Shown: positions 51,356-59,793 of the stretch, in pieces
How the letters are laid out: every line of letters starts with the position of its first letter
How positions within the stretch are numbered: position 1 is the stretch's first letter
Origin: Lewinellaceae bacterium
GTDB lineage: Bacteria; Bacteroidota; Bacteroidia; Chitinophagales; Saprospiraceae
Assembly (NCBI GenBank): GCA_020636215.1
Contig: JACJYG010000010.1
Coordinates: 372,001 to 436,000, forward strand
Length of the DNA: 64,000 nt
Direction of reading: 5' to 3'
Made by a program: the position numbers and the translations under genes
The notes under the pieces: model-generated
The model's database searches: none
Told to the model about the DNA's origin: nothing
The model's input: the letters and a program-made list of their open reading frames with translations, nothing else

Positions 51356-53407
51356 TTACTGAACAGGCTTGCCGACTTTCCGCACGATCAGGAACAAAAC
51401 GCCCAGGCTGGCCAACAATAGCATACCGCTAATGGCCCAGCCACCGCCCAATAAGGTGGCCAATCCACCGGCTGTCATACTCACGGCGCCGACCGTAAGG
51501 GCATAAGGCATTTGGGTCCGAACGTGGTCGATATGGTTGCAATCGGAGGCCAGCGAACTGAGAATGGTGGTATCGGATATAGGGGAACAGTGGTCGCCGA
51601 GTACGGAGGCAGCCAGCGTGACGGCAATTACATTGAGCAGTATTTCCAGGCTGATGTCATGTTCCAGCCCCTGCGCAACACAAATGGCCCAGGTAGTTGG
51701 TATGGCAATAGGGTAGAGGATCGCCATGGTGCTCCAACTGGAGCCGGTAGAAAAAGAGATCAGCGCCGCCAGTATAAAAATAATGACGGGCATGAGGAAA
51801 GGGTTGACACTGTCCTGTAGCGCTGTAGTCAGAAAAGTAGCAGTGTGCAAGGCTTCTGTGGTAGCCGCCAGCGACCAGGCCATCGTCAGGATGAGCAGGG
51901 CAGGCAGCATGGCCTTGAAACCAGTGATCAAAGTGGAAACCGTATCGGATAGGGCCATGATCCGCCCCCCGATGGTCAGAAATACGGCAGCGGCCACTCC
52001 GGAAAGGCTGGCCCAAAGCAGAGCCGTATAAGAATCGGAATTGCCGATCAGCTTTCCTACTTTCATGAAAAAGGAGCTGTTTTCCCCTAGCAAGGCCCCC
52101 AGCGCGTGCCAGATGTCGCCCCATCCCTGAGAAGCAACGGTGATATTGGCGCCCAGCATTTCGGAATAGCTTGCCGCCATGCCCGTATCTACCAGCCCGA
52201 AAATAGTGACCAGGATAACCATGGCGACAGGGATCACGGCATTGTACCAATTCAACGGCGCTCCCTTGACCGGTTCCAGGTCTTCCAGGTCGCTTTCCTC
52301 GGTTTCGCTGCGCTTGCGGGAAACTTCTCCGGTATTCCTGGCGCGGATCTCGGCATGGTACATACCTCCAAAGTCGCGCTTCAGGAAGATCAGCATCAAC
52401 ATGAATGCCAGGGTCAGGGCAGGGTAGTAGGAATATTTCAGGGAAGCAATGAAAATGGCGTAGGGCGTCATATCGGCGTCAAAGCCATGCAATTGGCTGA
52501 TGCCATCATCAATGTAGCCCAATTCGGCCCCGATCCAGGTGGTGATAAAGGCCACGGCGGCTACCGGAGCGGCGGTACTGTCGACGATATAGGCCAGCTT
52601 TTCTCTCGACACCCGATACTGGTCGGTCACCTTGCGCATGGTATTGCCCACGATGAGGGTATTGGCGTAATCGTCAAAAAAGATCGCGACCCCCAAAAAC
52701 CAGGTAATGAACTGAGCACTGCGGGGAGAACGGGCGTAGCGGGAGAAAATTTCCACCACCCCGGCCATGCCCCCGTTTCGGGAGATGATGGCCACCATGC
52801 CGCCGATCAGCAGCGAAAACACCATGATAGAGAGGTGCCCGGTGTTCGCAAGGGCATCGATCACATACTCCTGCACGACTTCCAGGAAACTGAGCAGGAA
52901 GTAATAGATCGATTCTATGCGCAGGCCGCCGGCGATAAAAGCACCGGCCCAGACCCCAATAAACAGAGAAACTATGACCTCCCGGAAGATCAACGCCAGC
53001 AAAATAGCCACCAAGGGAGGGACGATGGACAGCCACATCGGAATGTGCCGCAGGCGGTAGCTTCCATCCTTAAGCTGGGCAATATGGTATAACTTGTAGG
53101 CTTTTTCGCTATTACGGATCAGCAAAAGTTTACCTTTCGCATCGGCATCTGCCGGGATGGCCGCCTGGCCGCCCTGAAAGGATAATTCCAGCGGCTCCCC
53201 GTTGAGTTGCAGGAGGGCCAGCCCGTCCGGTGTTTCAGCAGAGAAGACGAGTTGTTCGCCGTTTACGCGCAGCTGGTAGTGGAGCACCTTAACCGTATCG
53301 ATTAGCGCGAGCGGCGCCGGCGGAATGGCCGAGGAATCAACTTGGGCGAAGGATTTGGCATTTGCGCAACAAAAGAGGAGAAAAGTAAAAAGGTAAGCGT
53401 TTTTCAT
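51356..53407 (-). CDS. NhaC-family Na+/H+ antiporter with periplasmic N-terminal domain
   Basis: Inner-membrane antiporter, 683 residues. A signal peptide-like start (AYLFTFLLFCCANAKSFAQ) and an extracytoplasmic beta-rich segment (about 25-120) precede the transporter domain. The latter has about 12 helices with FREVIVSLFIGVWAGAF, GVAIFFDDYANTLIVGNTMR, and the paired STGSSWSTMAILYPIAI and GDHCSPISDTTILSSLAS motifs of the NhaC group. The added outer domain could sense salt or bind a partner; its role is unknown. It is divergent from the VCBS-repeat gene. Confidence 0.88.
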   Translation of the reverse strand: MKNAYLFTFLLFCCANAKSFAQVDSSAIPPAPLALIDTVKVLHYQLRVNGEQLVFSAETPDGLALLQLNGEPLELSFQGGQAAIPADADAKGKLLLIRNSEKAYKLYHIAQLKDGSYRLRHIPMWLSIVPPLVAILLALIFREVIVSLFIGVWAGAFIAGGLRIESIYYFLLSFLEVVQEYVIDALANTGHLSIMVFSLLIGGMVAIISRNGGMAGVVEIFSRYARSPRSAQFITWFLGVAIFFDDYANTLIVGNTMRKVTDQYRVSREKLAYIVDSTAAPVAAVAFITTWIGAELGYIDDGISQLHGFDADMTPYAIFIASLKYSYYPALTLAFMLMLIFLKRDFGGMYHAEIRARNTGEVSRKRSETEESDLEDLEPVKGAPLNWYNAVIPVAMVILVTIFGLVDTGMAASYSEMLGANITVASQGWGDIWHALGALLGENSSFFMKVGKLIGNSDSYTALLWASLSGVAAAVFLTIGGRIMALSDTVSTLITGFKAMLPALLILTMAWSLAATTEALHTATFLTTALQDSVNPFLMPVIIFILAALISFSTGSSWSTMAILYPIAIPTTWAICVAQGLEHDISLEILLNVIAVTLAASVLGDHCSPISDTTILSSLASDCNHIDHVRTQMPYALTVGAVSMTAGGLATLLGGGWAISGMLLLASLGVLFLIVRKVGKPVQ

Positions 53408-53499
53408 TCTGCCTTTTTATAATTTTGGATCAAGCCGAGAGCCCCGGAAATAAGGAAAGCACAATTAACGAAGAAATCAATAATTCACAAAATCAGGAC

Positions 53500-55740
53500 A
53501 TGAAAAGAGCCATCACCATAATCTGGCTGTCTGCCTGGACAGCCTTTTTTGTTTCAGCCCAGGACTACTTTCCCATTGATATCCCCTTTCAGGTAGGCGG
53601 CCGGCAGCTGGCCTTTCCCCTGGCCGGCGGCCTGAATAATCCCCAGCTCAATGCCGTTGACCTCAATAACGATGGCCGATTGGACTTGTATATCTTCGAC
53701 CGGACCGGTAATGTCCAGCTTACCTTTCTCAATACCGGAACGCCGGGCCAGGTGAGCTATACCTATGCGCCTTCCTATGAAAAACAATTTCCGGTGGGTT
53801 TAGTAGATTGGGTAGAGCTGCGCGATTATAACGGCGATGGGATAATGGACCTCTTTGCGCAGGCGGCGGCTTATTCCCCCTTCCAGGGGATTATCGTCTT
53901 TCGGGGCTATTATCAGGATAACCGGATCACTTTCGAGCAGGTCCCGTTTTCCAATCCGGATAATGTGCTGGAATTTACGCTTTACAATGGCGCCAGGACC
54001 CAGGTGTACGTCAGTAATGTAGACTACCCCGCATTCGACGACATGGACTGTGATGGCGACCTGGACATTCTCACCTTCAACCCCTCGGGCGGGTATATCG
54101 AATATTACCAGAATCAGTCGGTGGAGGACGGCTATGGCCGCGACAGCCTGATCTATGAACTGGTGGAGGATTGCTGGGGCGGTATTTTTGAAAGTGGCAT
54201 CAACATTGAAATCGGATTGGCCTCGGCTCCCGGGGATTGTTTCAATTTTCAGAATGAGATCGTGGTGGAGCGCCATCCCGGCTCCACTTTTTTAACCTTT
54301 GATGCCGATAACGACGGCGACAAAGAACTGATACTGGGCGATATTTCTTTCAACTCCCTCAATTTTCTGATTAATGGCGGCGATTGCGAGCAGGCCTGGA
54401 TCGTGGATCAGGATCCTACCTTCCCCAGCTATGATGTACCAGTGGACCTTCCTGTTTTCCCCGTAGCTTTTTATCTGGACGTAAATAATGATGGGAAAAA
54501 GGATCTGCTGGCGGCGCCCAATGCCTCCAATATCTCGGAAAATTACGATGTGCTGTGGTATTATGAAAACGTCAATACTACTGAAGAACCGGCCTTTGAG
54601 TATCGTCGGCAGGACCTGCTGGTAAATGATATGCTCGACTTCGGCACCGCCGCTAATCCAGCTTTTGTAGATTACAATGCAGATGGGCTGCTTGACCTGG
54701 TGGTGGGCAATGGAGGTTATTATCAGCAATTTGGGGAGCGCGATTCCCGCCTGCTGCTCTTCGAGAACATCGGCACTGCCTCCAGCCCTGCTTTTGAACT
54801 GGTGGACGAGAATTTCCTCAACCTGGATGTTTTCGACGATTATTATTCCTTTGTACCCGCTTTTGGCGACCTCGATAATGACGGCGACCTGGATATTCTG
54901 GTGGGCGAAACCCTGGGCCGGCTCTTCTACGCCGAAAACACCGCCGGGCCCGGCAACCCCATGGCCTTTGGCGCCTGGCAGTACAATTACATGGATATTT
55001 TCATTGGCGCCCTCAGTGCGCCCTATATCGTTGACCTCAACCGGGACGGGCTGCCAGACTTGTTGGTCGGGGAACGCACCGGCAATATCAACTATTTCCA
55101 GAACGTCGGCACCCCTTCTGAGCCTATGTTCCTGCCGAGTTCAGACCAGGCGCCCAATGTCTTTGCCCTGGGTAATATCAACACGGCCGTACCCGGCGCA
55201 ATTACCGGTTATAGTTCCCCTATCATACTGGACCAGGAAGGGACGTATGTATTGGTTACCGGTACGGAAGCGGGCCAACTGGAGTTTTATAACAATATTG
55301 AAGGAAACATCACGGGAACGTTTCACCTGGTCACCGATAAAATGGGCGGGATAAAAACAGGGCGCCGCACCCGCCCGGCCGTTGCCGATATCGACAACGA
55401 CGGCAAACTGGAGATGATCGTCGGCAATGAACGCGGCGGTTTAACAGCTTATCAGACCAATCTTTTCCTGGATAGCACTTCGCCTAGCCGGGAGGCCGGT
55501 AACAGCCTTCAGATAGAGCTATTCCCCAACCCGGCCCGGGAAATGGCGACGATTCGCCTCAACAGCCTGGGGTTGAAACAGCTGGAACTGTACAACCTCG
55601 CCGGCCAGTTGGTGTTGGCCCGGCAGTGGGAGGGGGAGGAATTAGGTGTGCCCACCGCGGCATTGCCGGAAGGGGTGTATTGGGTGAAGGTGGTTTCAGA
55701 GGGTGGGGTTGCTGTCGGTAAGTTGGTGGTGCGGCGTTAG
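53500..55740 (+). CDS. VCBS/FG-GAP repeat protein with T9SS sorting tail
   Basis: A 746-residue secreted protein. The signal peptide is MKRAITIIWLSAWTAFFVSA. At least nine Asp-rich calcium loops of the DxNxDG kind occur (for example DLNNDGRLDLYIFD, DYNADGLLDLVVGN, DLDNDGDLDILVGE), giving a beta-propeller-like fold. The last 75 residues are a type A T9SS tail beginning IELFPNPAREMATI and ending in KLVVRR. It is therefore expected to reach the cell surface or medium. An adhesive or enzyme-carrier role is inference. The frame is open upstream to 53425, but only the ATG at 53500 gives a signal peptide. Confidence 0.93.
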   Translation: MKRAITIIWLSAWTAFFVSAQDYFPIDIPFQVGGRQLAFPLAGGLNNPQLNAVDLNNDGRLDLYIFDRTGNVQLTFLNTGTPGQVSYTYAPSYEKQFPVGLVDWVELRDYNGDGIMDLFAQAAAYSPFQGIIVFRGYYQDNRITFEQVPFSNPDNVLEFTLYNGARTQVYVSNVDYPAFDDMDCDGDLDILTFNPSGGYIEYYQNQSVEDGYGRDSLIYELVEDCWGGIFESGINIEIGLASAPGDCFNFQNEIVVERHPGSTFLTFDADNDGDKELILGDISFNSLNFLINGGDCEQAWIVDQDPTFPSYDVPVDLPVFPVAFYLDVNNDGKKDLLAAPNASNISENYDVLWYYENVNTTEEPAFEYRRQDLLVNDMLDFGTAANPAFVDYNADGLLDLVVGNGGYYQQFGERDSRLLLFENIGTASSPAFELVDENFLNLDVFDDYYSFVPAFGDLDNDGDLDILVGETLGRLFYAENTAGPGNPMAFGAWQYNYMDIFIGALSAPYIVDLNRDGLPDLLVGERTGNINYFQNVGTPSEPMFLPSSDQAPNVFALGNINTAVPGAITGYSSPIILDQEGTYVLVTGTEAGQLEFYNNIEGNITGTFHLVTDKMGGIKTGRRTRPAVADIDNDGKLEMIVGNERGGLTAYQTNLFLDSTSPSREAGNSLQIELFPNPAREMATIRLNSLGLKQLELYNLAGQLVLARQWEGEELGVPTAALPEGVYWVKVVSEGGVAVGKLVVRR

Positions 55741-55806
55741 TTAGTTTATCCCATTTATTTGAGAGGCTAAAAATATAAAGCACTGATTTTCCTTTTCTTG
55801 GATTTT

Positions 55807-55831
55807 AACGTCGCAAATAAATTTGCGCGTT
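55807..55831. repeat. Hairpin after the VCBS gene
   Basis: CGCAAAT-AA-ATTTGCG (55812-55827), extended by AACG/CGTT. It has no T run and may be a weak terminator or protein site between the convergent VCBS and oligopeptidase genes. Confidence 0.45.
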
Positions 55832-55875
55832 ACGGGTATTACCGAGCATCCTGTCACGTCTCAGTTCGGCACTAC

Positions 55876-55905
55876 AGCACGTTGAGCGTAGCGAAATCCC
55901 GTGCT
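55876..55905. repeat. Intergenic inverted repeat
   Basis: AGCACG (55876-55881) and CGTGCT (55900-55905) arms around GTAGCGAAATC-type sequence. Its look suggests a dispersed intergenic element, but only one copy is in the window. Confidence 0.3.
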
Positions 55906-55982
55906 AACGATAGGAGGCCGGGATCGAATGTCAGCGGCTCCTGAGCCCAGCCATTTAACCATGCAGCCATTCATTCCAAGCT

Positions 55983-58061
55983 TTACTCCTTATGCTCCTC
56001 AGGAGCCTCATTGATCCCCACCAGATCCAGCATAAACGCATATTCCAGGGCGGTTTCGCGGTAGCGCTGGTAGCGGCCGGAGGCGCCGCCATGGCCGGCA
56101 TCCATATTGGTGTGCAGGAGTAAGGGGTTTTTATCGGTTTTCATCTCCCGCAATTTGGCGACCCATTTGGCCGGCTCCCAGTATTGCACCTGAGAGTCGT
56201 GCAGGCCCGTGGTGACCAGCATGGGCGGGTAGCCCTTGGCTTCTACATTGTCATAAGGAGAATAGGATTTGATGTAATCGTAGTGCTCCCGAATCTTTGG
56301 GTTGCCCCACTCGTCGAATTCTCCGGTGGTCAGCGGGATGGTTTCATCGAGCATCGTCGTGACTACGTCCACGAAAGGCACAGCGGCTATGATGCCTCTC
56401 CATAAATCGGGGCGCATATTGGCCACAGCCCCCATCAGCAGGCCCCCTGCGCTGCCGCCCATGGCGAATAGTTTTTCCTGGCGGCTGTATTTTTCGCGTA
56501 AGAGAAATTCCGCGCAATCGATGAAATCGGTGAAGGTGTTTTTCTTTTTCAGCACCTTGCCGTCCTCGTACCAGTAGCGCCCCATTTCTTCTCCGCCCCG
56601 GACATGGGCGATGGCGAAAACAAAGCCCCGGTCGAGCAGGCTGAGGCGCACGGAGCTGAAAAAAGGCTCCATACTGGCGCCGTAAGAGCCATAGGCGTAT
56701 AATAGCAGGGGATGGCTGCCATTTCTTTGAAAACCTTTTCTATAAACCAGAGAAACCGGCACTTTCTCCCCATCCCGCGTGGGAGCGTAGATCCGTTCGG
56801 AATGATAATTATTATGATCGAAATCGCCCAGCACTTTTTCTTGCTTCAGCATCTTCAGTTGCCGGGTGGCCATATCGTAATCGTAAACCGTATTCGGGGT
56901 GGTCAAAGAAGTGTACCCGATGCGTAGTAAGTCGGTATCGTATTCCAGGTTGGTGGTGGTATAGGCCAGGTAGGCCTCTTCTCCAAAGTCGATGTAATGT
57001 TCGGGGCCTTTCCAGGGAAGTATCCGTAGCTGGGTAATACCGTTTTTGCGCTCCGAGAGCACCAGGTAGTCTCTGAAAACATCCATATCTTCCAGCAAGA
57101 CATCTTCCCGGTGAGGGATAGCCTCCTTCCAATTTTCTTTAGTGGTGTTGAGCTCATTGGCCACCATCAGCCGGAAATTGCGGGCATCGAGGTTGGTGCG
57201 GATGAAAAACTTATCATCGAAATGGGCGATGCTGTACTCCAGGCCGCGTTCGCGGGGCTGAATGATCCGGAATTCCCCTTCCGGTGTATCGGCATTCAAA
57301 ACGCGGTATTCCTGGCTGAGGGTGGAATGGGAGGTGATGATGATGTATTTATGGGATTTGGACTTGTAAGCAAAAGCGGAGAAGGTGGCGTCGTCCTCCC
57401 GGAAAACGGTTTCGTCTTCCTTAGATGGCGTTCCCAGTTTGTGCCGCATCACCTTAAAGCTGCGCAGGGTGACGGGGTCTTTGGCGACGTAAAAAACAGT
57501 TTGGCCATCATTGGCCCAAACGGCGTTTCCGGTGGTGCCGGGGATCTCATCGGGTAACAATGCGCCCGTTTCCAGGTTTTTGAACCGCAGGGTGTAAATG
57601 CGCCGGCTGAGGGTGTCTTCTCCATAGGCCAGTATGGTGTTGTTGGGGCTTACGCTCTGCCCACCTACGTTAAAATAACTGTACCCTTTGGCCAGTTCGT
57701 TGACGTCGAGCATGATTTCTTCCTCGGCTTCCAGGCTTCCTTTTTTTCGGGAGTAGATGGGATACTCCTTCCCTTTTTCAAAGCGGGTAATATAAAAATA
57801 CCCATTATCCTTGAAGGGGACGGAGGCCTCGTCCGGCTGCAGGCGGGCGGTGATCTCCTGATAGAGCTTTTCCTGGAACCCTTTGGTGTGGGACAGCAAG
57901 GCCTCCGTATAGGCGTTTTCAGCTTCCAGATAGGCGATCACCTCCGGGTTTTCCCGTTCGTTGAGCCAGTAGTAGTTGTCGATGCGGGTATCCCCGTGGA
58001 TGGACAGTTCTTTAGGCTTCTTTTGGGCGGTGGGTGCCGCGAGCGTCATTTTTTCGTACAT
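55983..58061 (-). CDS. Oligopeptidase B-like S9A serine peptidase
   Basis: Prolyl-oligopeptidase-family enzyme that cuts after basic residues, about 692 residues. It opens with KELSIHGDTRIDNYYWLNE, carries a seven-bladed propeller, and has the hydrolase domain with Ser in AMGGSAGGLLMGAVAN, Asp in the TGLHDSQV region, and His in MDAGHGGASGR. The ATG at 58061 (MYEKMTLAA) or 58049 gives a cytoplasmic form. The frame remains open to 58175 but that stretch lacks a signal. A lipoprotein signal peptide lies in the neighbouring frame just upstream (58046-58165), so the gene may have shifted. See the separate entry. Confidence 0.9.
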   Translation of the reverse strand: MYEKMTLAAPTAQKKPKELSIHGDTRIDNYYWLNERENPEVIAYLEAENAYTEALLSHTKGFQEKLYQEITARLQPDEASVPFKDNGYFYITRFEKGKEYPIYSRKKGSLEAEEEIMLDVNELAKGYSYFNVGGQSVSPNNTILAYGEDTLSRRIYTLRFKNLETGALLPDEIPGTTGNAVWANDGQTVFYVAKDPVTLRSFKVMRHKLGTPSKEDETVFREDDATFSAFAYKSKSHKYIIITSHSTLSQEYRVLNADTPEGEFRIIQPRERGLEYSIAHFDDKFFIRTNLDARNFRLMVANELNTTKENWKEAIPHREDVLLEDMDVFRDYLVLSERKNGITQLRILPWKGPEHYIDFGEEAYLAYTTTNLEYDTDLLRIGYTSLTTPNTVYDYDMATRQLKMLKQEKVLGDFDHNNYHSERIYAPTRDGEKVPVSLVYRKGFQRNGSHPLLLYAYGSYGASMEPFFSSVRLSLLDRGFVFAIAHVRGGEEMGRYWYEDGKVLKKKNTFTDFIDCAEFLLREKYSRQEKLFAMGGSAGGLLMGAVANMRPDLWRGIIAAVPFVDVVTTMLDETIPLTTGEFDEWGNPKIREHYDYIKSYSPYDNVEAKGYPPMLVTTGLHDSQVQYWEPAKWVAKLREMKTDKNPLLLHTNMDAGHGGASGRYQRYRETALEYAFMLDLVGINEAPEEHKE

Positions 58062-58165
58062 TTCACATTCCGTTTTTCTTTGGTAGCAGGCTTGTCTCCA
58101 CTGCAGGAAGCAAAAAGGAGCATCAGCATTGCATAGATCGCAGGAAATATCGGATTTATACCCAT
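58046..58165 (-). CDS. Out-of-frame lipoprotein signal peptide before the oligopeptidase
   Basis: A 39-codon frame starting MGINPIFPAIYAMLMLLFASC is a typical lipoprotein signal with lipobox FASC and then SGDKPATKEK. It ends at TGA right over the A6 run at the oligopeptidase start. One more A would join it in frame to MTLAAPTAQ of the peptidase. It therefore looks like the lost or slippage-linked N-terminus of a membrane-bound peptidase. Confidence 0.6.
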   Translation of the reverse strand: MGINPIFPAIYAMLMLLFASCSGDKPATKEKRNVKCTKK

Positions 58166-58278
58166 AAATTTCCAAATGGGGTGGAAAATTTTGACACCGG
58201 ACAAATAAAATATTTGTAGAAAGTGCTAAACCACAGCTTGTTTTTTGGCAATGGAGAGGTTAAAATTGCAGGATTGTT

Positions 58279-58310
58279 GTTGGGCGAACCTATGCTACTG
58301 CCTACATTTG
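58279..58310 (+). promoter_or_regulatory. Promoter directly before the MATE gene
   Basis: GTTG (58279-58282), a 20-bp spacer and TACATTTG (58303-58310). The ATG at 58318 is 7 nt after the -7 box, so the mRNA would be nearly leaderless. Confidence 0.6.
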
Positions 58311-58317
58311 TGCACGC

Positions 58318-59655
58318 ATGCGCCTGAAGACGACATACCGGCAAATACTGGCTATTTCCGCACCCATCATGCTGGGCAGCGCTGCTCAGAACGTCATCGC
58401 CCTGAGTGACAGTGTGTTTCTTTATCACCTGAGCCAGGAAGATTTCGCCTCCATCGGCTTTGTCGGGATATTTTATCTGGTTATTGCCGCCATTGGTTAC
58501 GGTTTTTCCCGTGGCGGCCAGATCATGATTGCGCGCAGGGCAGGGGAGGGGAACCTCACAGAAGTGGGGCGGACTTTCTATTCTATGATCTACTTCGAAG
58601 CCGGCCTGGCCTTGGCCATGTTCCTTTTTATGGAATATGGTTGTGCTTATTTTTTCAAGCTGATCGTAGACTCACCTATTGTTTACGCCAAAAGCCTGGA
58701 ATACTTGTCGACCCGTTCCTGGGGCATTTTTTTCAGCTATATCGGTGTATCCATCATCGCATTATATACGGGGGTGGCCCGGACAAGCTTCATTGTGGTG
58801 GACACCATCATCCTGGGTATCGTGAACATAGCACTCGATTATGCGCTGATCTTTGGGAAATGGGGGCTTCCGGCCATGGGGATTGCCGGCGCGGGCCTGG
58901 CCAGCACCATTGCTGAAATAGTAGCGTTTATTGTCTTTGTTGTCTACATCGCTTTTGACCGGAAAGCCAGAGCTTATCATATTTTCAAATTGCCCCGGGT
59001 GGACCTGAAGCTGATCCGGCAGCAATACAGCCTGTCGGCGCCCATCGTAGCACAGGCTTTCGTGGGGCTGGGCAGTTGGTTCGTGTTCTTTGGTATCGTG
59101 GAGAACCTCGGAGAACATGAATTGGCCATCACCAACCTGGTCCGTATAGTGTATCTCGTGTTATCCATCCCCACCTGGGGTTTTGCTTCCGGGGTGAATA
59201 CCATGGTGAGCAACTTTATCGGGCAGCGCAAACGGCAGGCGGTGATCCCTATTATCTGGAAAACGGCCAAGGTTAGTTTTTTTAGCACGATGCTGCTAAC
59301 CTTGCCAGTCGTATTGTTTCCTCAACAAATTTTATACCCGCTGCTCGGGTCGGAGGACATGACCCTCATATCGGATGCCCAGCCGATCTTTTACGTCCTG
59401 GCGCTTATTCTGGCTCTTTTTTCTGTTGGAGGGGTATACTTTAATGGCATGGCCGGCACGGGAGCAACTTTCTACGGCCTGCTGATGCAGGCTTTTTGCG
59501 CCCTGTTCTACCTGGTATACATTTATGTGGAAGTGAACCATACCAATGGAGGCCTACTATGGGCCTGGGCAGCCGAGATCTTTTATTGGATGGTCATGCT
59601 GGCCCTGATCATGTGGTACCTCCATTCACGCAACTGGCATTTGCTGGAGGTGTGA
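58318..59655 (+). CDS. MATE-family efflux transporter
   Basis: A 445-residue inner-membrane exporter with about 12 helices in two halves, driven by Na+ or H+. N-terminal ILAISAPIMLGSAAQNVIALSD and the second-half SAPIVAQAFVGLGSW are typical of MatE domains. Substrate is unknown (drugs, metabolites or lipids). The first ATG fits the family N-terminus well despite lying only 7 nt after the -7 box. A nonamer repeat array follows the stop. Confidence 0.88.
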   Translation: MRLKTTYRQILAISAPIMLGSAAQNVIALSDSVFLYHLSQEDFASIGFVGIFYLVIAAIGYGFSRGGQIMIARRAGEGNLTEVGRTFYSMIYFEAGLALAMFLFMEYGCAYFFKLIVDSPIVYAKSLEYLSTRSWGIFFSYIGVSIIALYTGVARTSFIVVDTIILGIVNIALDYALIFGKWGLPAMGIAGAGLASTIAEIVAFIVFVVYIAFDRKARAYHIFKLPRVDLKLIRQQYSLSAPIVAQAFVGLGSWFVFFGIVENLGEHELAITNLVRIVYLVLSIPTWGFASGVNTMVSNFIGQRKRQAVIPIIWKTAKVSFFSTMLLTLPVVLFPQQILYPLLGSEDMTLISDAQPIFYVLALILALFSVGGVYFNGMAGTGATFYGLLMQAFCALFYLVYIYVEVNHTNGGLLWAWAAEIFYWMVMLALIMWYLHSRNWHLLEV

Positions 59656-59665
59656 GGGAAGCTTA

Positions 59666-59785
59666 GAAGTTGAGGAAGTTGAGGAGGTTGAGGAGGTTGA
59701 GAGGGTTGAGATAATCCAAGGGCTAAAACTCAACCTCATACAGTGGCGTCCAAGGGCTCTAAACTTTCTCAACCCTCTCAACCCT
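59666..59785. repeat. Nonamer array with inverted copies
   Basis: Five 9-bp units of the GARGTTGAG kind (59666-59710) are followed by complementary CTCAACCTC (59729-59737) and two CTCAACCCT units (59768-59785). A direct repeat containing TCCAAGGGCT also occurs twice inside. The RNA from either side could fold; the array fills the gap between the convergent MATE and T9SS genes. Confidence 0.88.
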
Positions 59786-59793
59786 CTTGTAAA

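Noticed and set aside
52106..53092. Long plus-strand open frame of 328 codons
   Set aside because: Antisense shadow of the NhaC antiporter; composition reflects the complementary strand.
55741..55982. Possible structured RNA gene in the VCBS-oligopeptidase gap
   Set aside because: Hairpins exist, but no promoter, tRNA or rRNA feature could be recognised.
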